Shown here piece after piece: positions 49,264-61,955 of a stretch of DNA of 64,000 nt. Numbering within the stretch: position 1 is the stretch's first letter; every line of letters starts with the position of its first letter. The notes beneath the pieces were generated by a model that saw nothing but the letters and a program-made list of their open reading frames with translations, did not search any database and was not told the origin of the DNA. Source of the DNA: Halichondria panicea (taxonomy: Eukaryota > Porifera > Demospongiae > Suberitida > Halichondriidae); contig NC_087380.1 in the NCBI RefSeq assembly GCF_963675165.1, positions 3,277,803-3,341,802 of the forward strand. The letters run 5' to 3'. Position numbers and translations under genes: made by a program.

Positions 49264-52200
49264 TCATCTTAGGTCCACAATTTGGATAAATGCACTGTTG
49301 TCCTGTTGTACATGCTTGCAATCCTGCAAAGAAAGAAAGAGAGCAGAAAATATAATAAGGGCTTAGATAGAGATCACATCCAGAAGCCTCATGACTGTTT
49401 GTTTATTTTACACACACTTGACAAAGATAACTTCGCTCTGTCTGCGAAAGTTTTGTGGTTCATTGTCTGTTGACATTGCACTTAGTAAAGACAGCTCAAA
49501 AGTAAATAAACCAATAATGATTTGTGTAAACTCATCCCCCTATTGGTCACTCCAGCTGATGTCCAGAGGCAGTGTATCAAAACACACTACTTAAGAAGTT
49601 ACTAGTGTTTACCTTAGTCATTAGTTATGGTTTCCCCAATCTGACAATAATTTTGTGCTTAAATTTCATTGCTAACTGTAATGTGCAAACTGTACACTAC
49701 ACAAGCTAGAAAGAAACAAAGGAAAACTGCATACACTGGGACACTCAAATAATACATCTCTCATATACTAAAAAAAGTGCATTTTATATTTTATGTTTGT
49801 ACTAAACATTCAAATTGACCCCTTGTAGTAAATCAAGACAACTCAAGTTATAATAGGGCTATGTATTATGATTCATGAGACAACTTATCATTTAACTTAT
49901 CATTTCAAATGTAAGCTACAACCATGGAGGAAACACACACTGGCTGACAGACAGACCTACCTCATAGAGTGGAGGATTCTTGGGATGCACGTGAAACCCT
50001 TCCTGCTCACAGTGAGTGATGTAGTTCAATCCATGCGGCTCAGTCAGCATGTACATACCCACTCTGCAAAACAAACAAAAACAAATTTATTTCAATGCTC
50101 AAGAATCTGGTGCACAAAGGTCACCTACTCCAGTCACAATGATTATCAACCAAAGTTGTAAGAAATTACTACAGCTCCATATCTGTGGGTGAGCTATGAA
50201 TATTTATAGGGGTGTCCAAGAGAAAGATATCACCCTACTGCCCTTAGTTATGGCTTCAACATCTGGCTAGGTTTCTAAGGGCACAAGATAGCAGGGATTA
50301 CTGGTCATGTAATCATCCAGCCTCAAACCAGCAGGGTAATGTGGGTATTGTTCTCAGGCTGTTATCAGAGCACTGGCATCTGTGCCTTGGGGCCAAATTG
50401 CTTACTAGGAGACACCTCTCAATGGGGGACCAGCTGACTAACATAGGGGAGAAAGGCCCAGAGGGGTTGTGTGAGTAGGTACTATGGGAACAGTCTAGTA
50501 AGCAATACTCTAAGTTACTACACAACCATTGTCATTGTGACCACTGTGGTTTTTAATTAAAGCAAAAGCATGCACACTAGTTGACACATAATTATGATGT
50601 ATACAACAGGTAGTGTTATTATAAAATTCCTCAAGTCACAAAATTAATACCACCCAAGTTCTTGCTACCCATAAAACCAAATGCTATAATTATCACATAA
50701 TGACCTCGCTACCTATAAGGCTAACTCATACCACGCTCCAGTGAGCCTCTGGGAACAGGTGGGTTGGATGATCACCACGCTTACCCCGCAACGCACATGG
50801 CTGCTAATGTGCATATAATAATGCACGCACAAGGGACACGAACAATTGATTTTCAGTGACACACAATTGTCTGTGTGTGGTAGATAAAACCCACTCTGAA
50901 CTCTCCCTGAGCTATAATTATGTAACATACATATTACCAACAGGAATATTATTATTTAGAGTAACTGATACTACCTATTTATTTCTTGATAGAGAAATTG
51001 TCACTTGTGCATTACAACTGTCGAGCAGATTGACACTAAAATATGCACACACGCACGCACCACACACTGACACACACAGTCTTTTCAACATGTTTTAGTT
51101 ACACTTAAGATCGCTATTGGTACACTAACACAAGTCAATCACAGACCATTAATCATACAATGCACTCCTAAATAGCAATTAATTTCCATTTACTACATGT
51201 CATTTACTACATGTCTACAAAGGGGAATGACATAAAACCACAGGTATCACATTCACTGCCTTGTAAGACTTCTGCCATTCTAATATATAGAGTACAGCTG
51301 ACTGTACATAATCCGCCCACCTCATTCACCGGAATTTGCTTGTTGTGTCTACAGAATTTTTAAACAACAACAAAACAGTCAAAAGCAAACAGAAACCACC
51401 TGGGTCATACTGTGCACTAGTCGTATCATTATCAATGCTTTTTGAATCCAGTTTTGAAGTTTTGAATCCAGTTTGACTTTCAAAACAACACCACTTTCCT
51501 TGTGTATATAATGTGACACTGCCTAATTCCACTCGTAAATTTAGACACTTCAGTAAGCACGACAATTTTCATATGCCCCCAAGGTGTACATTTCGAAGAA
51601 AACATCCACTTGCAGTACGAGCCCACACAACGGTAAGTCGCTCTGACTGAATACATACTATTATACGTTAACAGACTTCTGTAAACAGTGTAACAGCCAC
51701 GCTGTACGTGTACGTGTACGTGGGTAGAGCTGACCAAAATTAATGAGTCATTAACACGCATTACACAAATTGTTTACTTACGAAACTACACAAAATTTGA
51801 TATGATACGTAGGTGCCATCCATTAATTTGCAAGGCCACAATTCATACAACTTAACAGTGCAGTTGTTTCAGCACAGGATTGTTGCTATACAATATAACG
51901 AGCAGATAATTATTAAGACAACAATAATCATAAGCTACAAATCATAGCTACGTTATGTATGCTGCTAAAGAAAACTTCCTCTGACATTTCTACATCCATC
52001 ATTTAACATTGAGAGTTTACATAACTAAAAAATCCACCACACTCTTCCATTCAGCTTTAAAAGACAATGTTGAAGCACAGAGAGTTTACTATAATTGCAG
52101 ATATTATGGTAAAGAGGCAAGAGCTAGACTACGTATACAGCAAAAAATTAATTTTGGCAATAATAAAAAAATTTTTTTTTTGTAATTTGTTCTTTAAAGT

Positions 52201-55200
52201 TTAAAAGTGAGCACAAAATAATTTTAGCTACAAGCCCGCTAATGATATTCATAGGACACTAATTTCAAGGTAACCACATACTGGCAAGCCCATGGGGACA
52301 GAGTTTTAATAATGCTTAACATTCCTCGCTAATCAGTCACAATTTGAGACACTTAACTTGACCATATGTCCAATGCACACAAGAGTAATTAATTACGCTG
52401 AGAATGAACAATGCTAAATCTCGTAGGAGAGGCAATTAACATGTTCTGACCTTTCCTGGACTAATTGTTAGACGCTGATGACTCCTCGTATCAAAAGATA
52501 CTTAATTACATTTATAACATTAAAATTTGTTGCGTAGTCTCCGTAGTTGTAGTTATGTTAAATGGTATTTTAATCAAAAGGAACAAAGCAGCAATTTAAA
52601 ATATGGTTGTAAATTACCACCCGTACCCCAACCCACTGACACACCACCATTCTTATGGCTAACTTAGTACATCTGTTGCTAGGCATCTCTACTGAAGTAG
52701 TCGGTATACACGCAATTAAAGCTGCACAAGACATAGAAAACAGTCATTACAATTCAATACACACACCAATCCCGAGAAGCATTTATTAGCATAAACAAGC
52801 GCAGTCACGTACATTTGTATATATATGTACATGACTATGCGCTTACCAAATTCTATGCGCTTACCAAATTCTGAAATTGCAACCCAAGATACATTGATTG
52901 CCCTAACCATGTACATGACTAATTATCCAACAAGACACGAGAACAGAGTGATTGGAAGATTTAAAACTAAAAGCTACTGTATTATGCCCCATACAACGCC
53001 CACAGGCTACCTTCAATAACAAGCTGGGTACAAGACAGATAAGAAATGGTACTCTTCAGTAATGGGTCTGCAAAAGTGAGTGGGTCTAACGCTGTAACAT
53101 GTGGGAGGGTATAACTGATAGACAGTTACTTGTTATGGCAACAGATGTCCGAGCATTGGACTCTAGGAAAACAGGAAATGACGAGCCAGTTATCGTAACG
53201 GGAGTTCTAATTAGACGACTCCCATAGTGACCTCACTGTGTGTTCTCAGCATACCAGGGTCAGCATGCATGGGAATCGTACTCACTGAGCACGAAATGGA
53301 ACTGAATTACCATACCAGGGTCAAATTGTTGCACAATGGGAAAATGTGTAAATATAAGCATAGCAATACAACAATCAGTTTCACTCGAGTAGCGTTGGGC
53401 ATGAAATCATTAAATCTTAAACAAATAAGCTGCTAAAAAGCAACCATTAGTGGCAGCGAGTTGTACACATGCAGACTCAAACAAGTTACTGTAGCAAACA
53501 CCTACATGTGCATACAAAGGCACACATTATTACAATGGACCTACATGTACAGTGTATTGAAGGTATGTACAAACTTGCTCTAAGCAGCTATATAGCTCAG
53601 GTATTCTGTAAACGAAACAGAGCCAGGGAATTAATTATATATTCCTAAGGTAGTACATGTAAGTGGTTCTATCCACAGGCAAATGTCTGACAGGTGCAGG
53701 CAACTTGCCCACAGCTGTACTGCAAGGATACCTCCAGGCTTGTGTAGAGGGAGGGACAAATCTGCCTAGACACTACACAACACATTGTACTGAAATACAA
53801 ATACTACAGTGCACCAGCCCCAGGCAATACCACAAAGTGGCCAAATCTAAGCAATTAGTTATCAATGTACATGCACATGTACCACTTTTAGCTAGAGTCC
53901 TCCACAGGCCCAGAGGAGGTACAACACGAGTACCTCGATTAGGCTTGGTCATGTGCAAAATTCAAGCAGTAAAGTCATTGTTGCATGTGACAACTAATCG
54001 AGTTACTCGTGTCGGACCTCCTCTGTCACAGGCCTAAGCTGGAGAGGAAGTGGGTGTGGGGACGAGGCTAATTACCACTATACACCTAAGCTGGAGAGGA
54101 AGTGGGTGTGGGGACGAGGCTAATTACCACTATACAAATATAGGCACAGGTAATTGTAGTACTACTGCATGATTGCTATATAGACAGGCGCACCCACTGA
54201 AAAATGCAAGCTAGAGTACATGCTGCATGTACATACGCGCATTGCAGTCCCTAACACTCTGGCTGCCTAGCGAAAACTAAATCCATTCCACAAGGCAGTT
54301 TAATCGAAACGAAATATTTTGGAGTGTGAAAATCTAATTGAAACAACGTGATATACTTACTGTGAATATTTAGGAGCGCAGACAATGGCGATGGCTTCGT
54401 CTAGCATGATCTGGTAGGAGCAGTGGCAGTGGAGGTCCACGCTCGACATGAAGGCAGTCTGAGAGGGGTGTGTCTGTGTGTGTGTGTAGTGGAGGGAGTG
54501 GGTGAGAGGGGTGTGTGTGTGTGTGTGTGTGTGGAGGGGGTGATTTGTGTACACGTATAAATGTCATGTCCAGGGTTGTTGAAGGAGGGGGAAGATGAGC
54601 CCTCTGCCCCCCACCTTAAAGAAACCCTGAATTTTCTGCAACCCAAAATAACAGGAAAATCTGTATCACAAAAACCTGTACTCTCAGAAAATTTGTTTGA
54701 AATTTAAGCAGGCCTAAAAAGAGATCGAGGGCACAACATTTAAAATGAACCGTAACTAGGTGCTTAAAAGTGCTAAGTGCTAGACTGTAGAAAATTGTAC
54801 AGTCTTGTACAAGTCATGTAGATGGATAGCAATCGTCACTAAGTGGCCTCAAAATTCACCCACAGCTTGAAAGTGGACAACTCTGTAACAAATGAATTAT
54901 GCAAGAGTGGGATGAACTACATGTACAAGTACAAGAGTGGGATCAAACTACATGTACAGAACAAGAACTGAAGGTAACAAGTCACAATCTGTACACTAAC
55001 TAGAAAATAGTACGCTACATCAAATCGTAGGCAGTTTGATAAGCGTTTCCAGTGGATACACAGAGTACCCTTTACATCGAGGACGCTTAACGCCAGAGGC
55101 AGACTATAGAAGGGCATATCTTGTATTTAGAAGAAGTGCATAATTTTATGATAATACCTACTCTAATACGACTGATCGTAACGATATTCATAGCCTGTGG

Positions 55201-57784
55201 CCACAAGTGCCTACCATAACGGGAGCACATTAGGAACTATGGGTAAAATTGACTCAGCACTAGAATAATAATGAGACGTTTCCTACGTAAGCTATTTGTG
55301 TGGGGAGAACAGTGTTTTTATAATCGATCACTTTATTATGAGCGAGATGGTCTAAGCAAACATGTTGTCTTAGGGATGGCATTCTTTAGCAGTAGGTAAC
55401 TAAAACATCGAGGACAATGGACACCCTTGAATCAACAGATTAACATGACTCGGAGTGAACCAAAAACAACACTTTCAAAGTGGCTTCAAATCAATTATCA
55501 AAGCTACAAAAGAATGTTCATGTATAGTCTACACTGATACTATGACCGGAAATTTTGATTGGGTGGCTATTTTCAATCGTCAATCTCAGTAGTGAACTAG
55601 GCCTACATAGTCTGTACATGTATGCACGTTATTTTTGCATTTTTCCCTAGAGGCATTGTGTAGGTGGTTAGTACTAACAACCACGGACCAGTGTGGGCAC
55701 ATCCCTGAGTCTAAGGGTCAGTAGACCTAATGTTCCTACAGTGTACATAATGTACAACAGATCACACACAACACTGTGGTAGTGCACTCTAAACTCTGTG
55801 TCATCAATTATGCTTACATGGATCCATCCGAGTGTGATGAGGTCATACTTGTCCTGAGCATCAAACAGTTCTTCCTCGTGGGTAGTCTCACATGAGTCAG
55901 ATTGACCTTTCTGTTTCGGTACGATGATGTGTGTCACTCGAAACACATTCTGGGCCTGTGTGTGTGTGTGAGGTGTGTGGTGGGAGGGGGGTTGTTAAAG
56001 TATAGGTGGGGTGGATAAGTGGTGGGTGTGTGTGTGTGTGATGGTTAGATAGCATGTATGTGTGTACTAGGTGTGGGTGTTGTGGGACTACACTTGTATA
56101 GGTGTGAGTAAGGTGGGTCAGGCAGTGAGTGTGTTGTAGTAATGTGTTATACGAAGATCTGTAGGATAGTCAATCTCAGACTGTGGGTCTCAGACTGTGG
56201 GTCATAGCGGCAGGGCTACTCAACCACTTAAAATACCAAGCCCTATCAAATTCGTCTGCAAGGAACCTAGCCCACAAAATCTCCACCAGAAACACTCAGT
56301 CTACTGAGGGCGGCTACTATTTGGGGCACACGAACTTGTGGTCTGATTGCCAGCAAACAATGGTCAATTGTGCAACAGGTTCTCGTAAAGGGCAGCTCTA
56401 GTGAGTTAGCACTATCGAGCACAACACTAGCAGGGCTATTCTCTGTAGGACTGGCTAGCTAAATAAGCCGAGGCATTGTAGACCCTGTACAATACAAAGG
56501 AGTAGGCCATACTGCAACCGAGACAGTCGATTACAATGATCATTATGGCTCGATAAGGAAGGCATTTTAAATTATAGACTGTATTTCTAGAAGGTAGCAA
56601 GCAGCTGATCGAGCACATTTGATCTTGGGAAGTATGCGACTTGGAGTGGACTTGGAGTGAAATATGATCATGTTACAGTATGAAATATACATTTTGCTGG
56701 TAACCACATGATAGTATATACTCCAATCAGCTTCTTTGATCCCTCTCCTAGCGACCAGTGTCTAGCCTAATAGCTGCCTCTCAATAAATAACGTATTACC
56801 AAATTGAACCCTCAAACCATTACTGAAAGGAATTAGACTATTTTCTCATGGAATAACACATGACCCATCTGCTTTGGTAACATGATGCACGGAAAGCTCA
56901 GGTGTCATAATTCTTAATAGTTTAAGAGTGAGTGTGAGGTATTAACATTTAAATATTAAACAGATGATCCTTACCAGTTTTCCTGCAAGTATGCCACAGG
57001 TCTCGACGTTCTTGCGTGTGTTGGGCGAGGCCACCTGCTCGAACTGAGTGGCAACATCCCCCGGGATCACCACCGTACGATAGCCTCCTGCACACAATTA
57101 CACACATCAATAATTACCATAGAGACACGTTATTAAGCGGAGGCACCTATAATCTCACAGGAGCGATATCAGCGTTTACAATTGAAGAGAGCCTAGTAAG
57201 AAAGCTTTTAGTTTGCGTCATTCATAAAAAAAAGTGAAACGCAGAACCAGTGCTCGATGGCTCTTTGCAGCTGCCATGTTTACCTTCACATTGTTAGAGG
57301 ACACAACATAATTATATAAATCAGTTTGGAGACCTGCTGTAGGATAGATACTACTGCTAGAGTTAATTGCTAAACAAACTTTAACAAGAGACAGAAGCTG
57401 GACCTAAGCTTAACAGTGAGTGGCGCTTATCAACGAATAGCGCCTTAATAACGCACGCCTACAGTATGTCACATCAGTTTATTTATTTATAAATGTGAAG
57501 TTATTGAGGAAGTCAATTTTGAATGTTTTGGATGCCATCCTGATTGAGACTCCACAAATGCTTTGTGAATTAGACACCGTGCTCATGATGCTAAGAGTAG
57601 TAATAATAGTACAAAATTGGACGACACATTTATTTTATAGCAATAGGCATGAGCGAAATGCAACATTAGGGCTAGAGTAAGTACATGTAGCTGTACTATA
57701 GGCTATGGCTGACCTTCCCAGCTAGAGCTGGTGCTGAGAGCTTTGAGGGAGGCTGGCTTGGTGGACCTGTCCACAGTGGGAACA

Positions 57785-57860
<76 letters not shown>

Positions 57861-60800
57861 GGGGCAATGTACACGTAGTCTAAAGAGAGGGCACAGTACG
57901 TTCATGAGCATTTATAGTATTTCTGCCTGAGACTGAAAAGTATATACCATATAAAATAAGCGCATGCGCCTATAGGGAAAAGAGCAGACCACTATGTACC
58001 TATTATCCAGGTGCACTTATAGAAATTAATCACGCCCATGACGTTTCAATGAAGCGAATCTCCATAAGCTAGCTCGATCGTTTGTCTGCAAGAGGTCTAT
58101 AGTCATATCTGACAGCAGTAACACAGCTACCGGTAGTGAAGGAGACTTAACATCTATAAAGAAGTGTGGAGACCAGTTGTTGACCAGAGAACTGTGCAGA
58201 AAACCATGCGCCTTCTATCAAGGCTCTTGGTCTGCTAACCAGTATGCGCCATTAGTTGATGTACGCTTATTAACCAAGTGCGCTTATTAACCAGACTATA
58301 CAGTATTTATGCGATCAATTAAACAGTGCGATATCAATGGGATTGTACCGGCCTCGACTAAACGCCAAATAAATGTGCGCGATACAAAATTATGCGAGTG
58401 ATAGCCACCAGCATTAAATAGCATTACGTAATTACATAAATAGCATTACATGTACATGTAGCATTGCGCATACATTTCTAGCACTACGGTAGCCTATGTG
58501 CCTTCAGGCTGTAATTTGTGGTAAATTTTCTTTTTCTCACCGACACTGTATGCTTGCGAGTAGGCTGGTCTCTGAAAAGATTGACCACTGGGATTAGTGT
58601 ACTGATCCATTGAGGGGACCACCCCCTGGTGTACGTAGCCGTGACTAGTAGGCGGGGCACCATGGAAATACGAGTAGGTGTGGCCAGGGGGTGGAGGCTG
58701 TTGCTGTGGCAATATCGGAGGAGGACTTTGGTACGGAGCTTGAAACATTGTGTCATACGAGTTCTGTCGGAGTAGTACAGGGTTCAGAGCTACAGACTGT
58801 CCGGGTGAGACCACACCCATAGGGGATACTGGTCCCATGTGAGGTCCACCCATTGGTGACTGTACTGGTGAGGGAGGTACCATCATCTGGTGACCACCGT
58901 CCATGTACACCTGCAGTCGGAGAAAGAAGTCACAATTAGAGTTAACTTAATGTTACTATTAATTAAAAAACAGGTACTAATTCTAGCGAATTTGTGTTAT
59001 TAATGCTATCCGCGTTAATAATAAAACGCATTGAAAAGAACAACGAAAATTTTGAAGCAAGCTAGCCCTTTTTTCATCTATATCTGACTCCAAACTTTCT
59101 ATTCAACCTTAAAAACTTACGACTTAAATTATTGTGCTAATGAATTTGTTGCGCCAAAATTAGTACCCTAAAAACGGAGAAAAAAAATCTGAAAACACTA
59201 AAAGTACTGCCTGTCTACTTTTAAGGTATATACACAAAGTTGGTACCCCTTTTACACTGAAACCTATAAGATACGTAGGTCACCCTCTATGATACAGAGT
59301 CTCATAGCAACGTCTTTGTTACAGCCACTGTCGGTGCGCCCAAGAGTGACCGCTATAAATAGGTCTGTACACTGATAAATCGCAGTACATGTATATAGCA
59401 TACGGTTTCTAGAAGCTTCTCTTTATCGTGCAACCATTCAATTAATTATTATGCTGCCTAACAGACTAGCCTAGCATTTTCACCTGATCATATGCTGGTG
59501 GTGGGGCGGAGGGTATCACTGATTGTGGGGGGCCCCTCTCGTTAAGTGTGAGGCCCTCAATAGCGGACATGGGGGCTACTGCACCGTCCACAGGCACATA
59601 TGCTTCACTAGATGTATGTGCTTGTGCAGGATCTGGAAGCACGTGTGCTAGAGTAGGGTCTGTAGCAGTCAGGTGTAGTGACTCAGGGGGCTGCTCCTCA
59701 CTTGGCTCCGGTCGTGTATACTCTTGCGGTACGATATCTTCTGTGAAACTGTCTCTGTTTTCGACCGCTAGAGGGTCTTCAGTATAAGTTATTGAGGATT
59801 GATTTGCATCATCCCAAGTTGATTCAGACGGGGCAATGTCTTTCTCTGTGTCAACTAAAGCTGTAGTAGTAGCAGCTGCAATAATGGCGGCTTGTTCGGC
59901 CTCTCTTATTTGCCTTTCTCTGGCTTCTCTCAATTCCTCTTCTCTCTGTCTTTGTGCTTCTTCTCTCCGTCTTTGTGCTTCTTCTCTTTCCCTCTTTACT
60001 GCCTCCTCCTCTTGTCTCACTCTCTCCTGGAAAACAAAGTAAACACACCGACTGGTACGATTGAGCTAAATTCCATATGATGCACACTTGAGACACGTAC
60101 GTAATGCATAACGAGTGACATTTCATTTTCTACTAATGGAAGCTCTTTGAGTTTGAAATGTAAACAACGTGCTGCACATATAAAGCACATGTTGTCAGTG
60201 CATTAGCCTCCAGGCACTATGAAGTGAAGTCACATGGTTCAACTGCAACTAGCATTAGCTGTAAGCAAACTTGGAGAAGGATATTCATTAATCGGTGTAA
60301 GTTCCAATTGCAAAATAAACAAGCGGCTCAGCTAAGCCGCTCAGCTAACCCACTCCAACTGAAGCAAAAAATATATGGTGACTTGGTTTAACTTCAATGG
60401 GTGGGTGACTGCAACAGACAGGTTACAGAGCATGCAACAGAAGTTAGCTAATTTGTAAGCAAACATGGCGAAGGTCCACTGGACTTGCCAAATAGAGTTA
60501 TAAACAACATCAGGTGAGGATATAATTATTAGGGTTAGGGTGTGTGTTTCTAAGGAGTTGTTTATTGCATAACTAGAAACCATCTAAACACAATGAGAAA
60601 CTAACAGGTTCAACTGCATTGGAAAAGCACTAGCAACACACCTTTATACAGGCGATGTACATGTTAGCTGCAGCTGTTACCCTTGTTTCTTACTATCATA
60701 ATATTTACACAGGCTCATTGCTCATGAAGATTCATCGATTCCATTTTTCCTATTCCTATGGGTCACATTGCTACTTACACTAAAGGGCCAAAGCTGACAT

Positions 60801-61225
60801 GTACCTCCTCATCTCCTATGTACACAAGCAATGCAAAGAGAAGCCCTTTTTTTCTTTTTCTAAGCACAGGCAATTACATGTGCAGTACCTAGCAGCTGTT
60901 ACACTACATGTACTACAGGTGTATGCTTATTTCGATCAAACAACACAATCTCTCCATTCTTCTTGTGGGTAACATTGCTACACCTTCATTTTACACCAGG
61001 GGCCAAAGCTAATGAACTACTTCCTCACCTCTTCAGCGATGTTCTGGAGTAGCTCATTCTTCTCCTTCTCAAACTGAGACTTGAGTTTGTCTTTGAGCTC
61101 CATGGCACGGGGGAAAACTTGTTTGAGCAGCTTCTTTATTCTGGCCTTATCAGTGGGGGCTGCCTTTGAGTACTCAGGGTGCTTTGGTATCTTCTCTATG
61201 AACAGACTGTGTGTGTGAGTGAGAA

Positions 61226-61283
<58 letters not shown>

Positions 61284-61304
61284 TGTGTGTGTGTGAGTGT
61301 GTGT

Positions 61305-61349
<45 letters not shown>

Positions 61350-61748
61350 TGTGTGTGTGTGGGCAGATGGGTGGGTGATGTGCTAGAACTATATAACTTT
61401 GGCCTAGTTTATCCACACTACTTACGTGGCAAATTTGTTATACAGTATAAACGCCCTGTCAAATTGCCCCTCAGAGTAGTACACTCTTGCCTGTGTGGAG
61501 AAACAGATGCAATAAATCATTCCGTATAAAGAAAATAGCATCTATGCATCTCTAAGAATCAACAGTAACCCTGGTAACTATCAGTACTGTGTAGTGACCT
61601 GTCTCTCCATCTCAGAGCCACTCCTGTAGTACCTCCTGATAGGAATGGCCACATCAATCTGTACAGAACTTCCATGGTCACTCAGCTTCTTGATCCTAGC
61701 AGTAGGGTCCAAAATAAGCTCCCTAGAGGCCTTAGCTTGCTTTGGCAT
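49264..61748 (-). CDS. STAMBP: AMSH/STAMBP-type JAMM deubiquitinase (11 exons, 634 aa)
   Basis: Zinc deubiquitinase; in known relatives it is specific for K63-linked ubiquitin and acts on endosomes with STAM and ESCRT-III. Exons in frame: 61748-61599, 61490-61426, 61206-61029, 60026-59484, 58910-58541, 57785-57714, 57087-56975, 55955-55818, 54473-54361, 50063-49961, 49323-49264. The N-terminus is the MIT-like USP8-dimerisation domain ([32 protein letters not shown]), followed by a charged helix (residues about 190-240, [20 protein letters not shown]). The STAM-binding motif PTVDRSTKP is at 438-446. The JAMM zinc ligands are H543, H545 and D556 in [17 protein letters not shown], with the catalytic Glu in [12 protein letters not shown] (E488). 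[16 protein letters not shown] also fits AMSH. It is longer than human STAMBP (424) because of exons 4-5, which add an acidic and a Pro/Gln/Tyr-rich segment. Head-to-head with SLC35E1. Confidence 0.95.
53911..54025. mobile_element. MITE family C, copy 2 (in STAMBP intron 9)
   Basis: Starts CAGAGGAGGTACAACACGAG then TACCTCGATTA, and ends TAATCGAGTTACTCGTGTCG then GACCTCCTCTG. The arms pair over about 35 bases. It shares the CAGAGGAGGT end with 17,472-17,618. Confidence 0.85.
54026..54133. repeat. 51-bp tandem duplication
   Basis: Two almost perfect copies of CTAAGCTGGAGAGGAAGTGG, then GTGTGGGGACGAGGCTAATT, then ACCACTATACA. The first copy starts immediately after the family C MITE. Confidence 0.9.
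54474..54540. repeat. GT-rich simple repeat at STAMBP exon 9 acceptor
   Basis: TG runs interrupted by GGAGGGAGTGGGTGAGAGGG. On the transcribed strand it reads as CA-rich sequence ending in CAG at the 3' splice site before exon 9 (54,473). Confidence 0.85.
57786..57862. repeat. (TG)n microsatellite at STAMBP exon 6 acceptor
   Basis: About 35 TG units on the plus strand. On the transcribed strand (CA)n ends in CAG and forms the acceptor of exon 6 (57,785). Confidence 0.93.
57946..58305. mobile_element. Degenerate inverted-repeat element
   Basis: Left end ATACCATATAAAATAAGCGC and right end GTGCGCTTATTAACCAGACT then ATACAGTAT, an imperfect inverted pair. A word AAGTGTGGAGACCAGTTGTT and a repeated ATGCGCC motif lie inside. 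It is located in STAMBP intron 5. Confidence 0.55.
61207..61365. repeat. (TG)n microsatellite at STAMBP exon 3 acceptor
   Basis: About 150 bp of TG units interrupted by GAGTG and ATG. On the transcribed strand (CA)n ends in CACACAG directly before exon 3 (61,206). Confidence 0.93.
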
Positions 61749-61955
61749 AGCTCTAAATCTCCTAGAACCCTTAGAACTGTACTTGTTTCTAGTTGCTTAG
61801 CTTCTTAGTCGAGTCTGATCTTTCTTCTTGTACAGATCTAAGGTCAAAGTTGATGAATTCCAAAGCCACACCTATAGGCTATACTGTCATAATATGGGCG
61901 TGGTTGTTTACCCACAGAGCTAGGAAGGAGGAATCATCGAAGGAAGAACTTCAAA
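61749..61955. promoter_or_regulatory. 207-bp divergent STAMBP/SLC35E1 promoter region
   Basis: The start codons of the two opposite genes are 207 bp apart. No TATA box is clear on either side. Two words suggestive of shared regulation, GGAAGGAGGAATC and GAAGGAAGAAC (Ets-like GGAA cores), lie at about 61,923-61,950. Function is inferred. Confidence 0.55.

Larger units (their letters stand above)
50064..54360. other. 4.3-kb STAMBP intron 9, no gene seen
   Basis: The largest STAMBP intron. It contains the family C MITE (53,911-54,025), the 51-bp duplication (54,026-54,125) and a duplicated ATGCGCTTACCAAATTCT (52,836-52,872). I found no convincing exon on either strand. Confidence 0.5.

Noticed and set aside
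61174-61529. Open frames of (TH)n or (VC)n
   Set aside because: Pure (TG)n microsatellite; only 61,206-61,029 on the minus strand is a real exon there.
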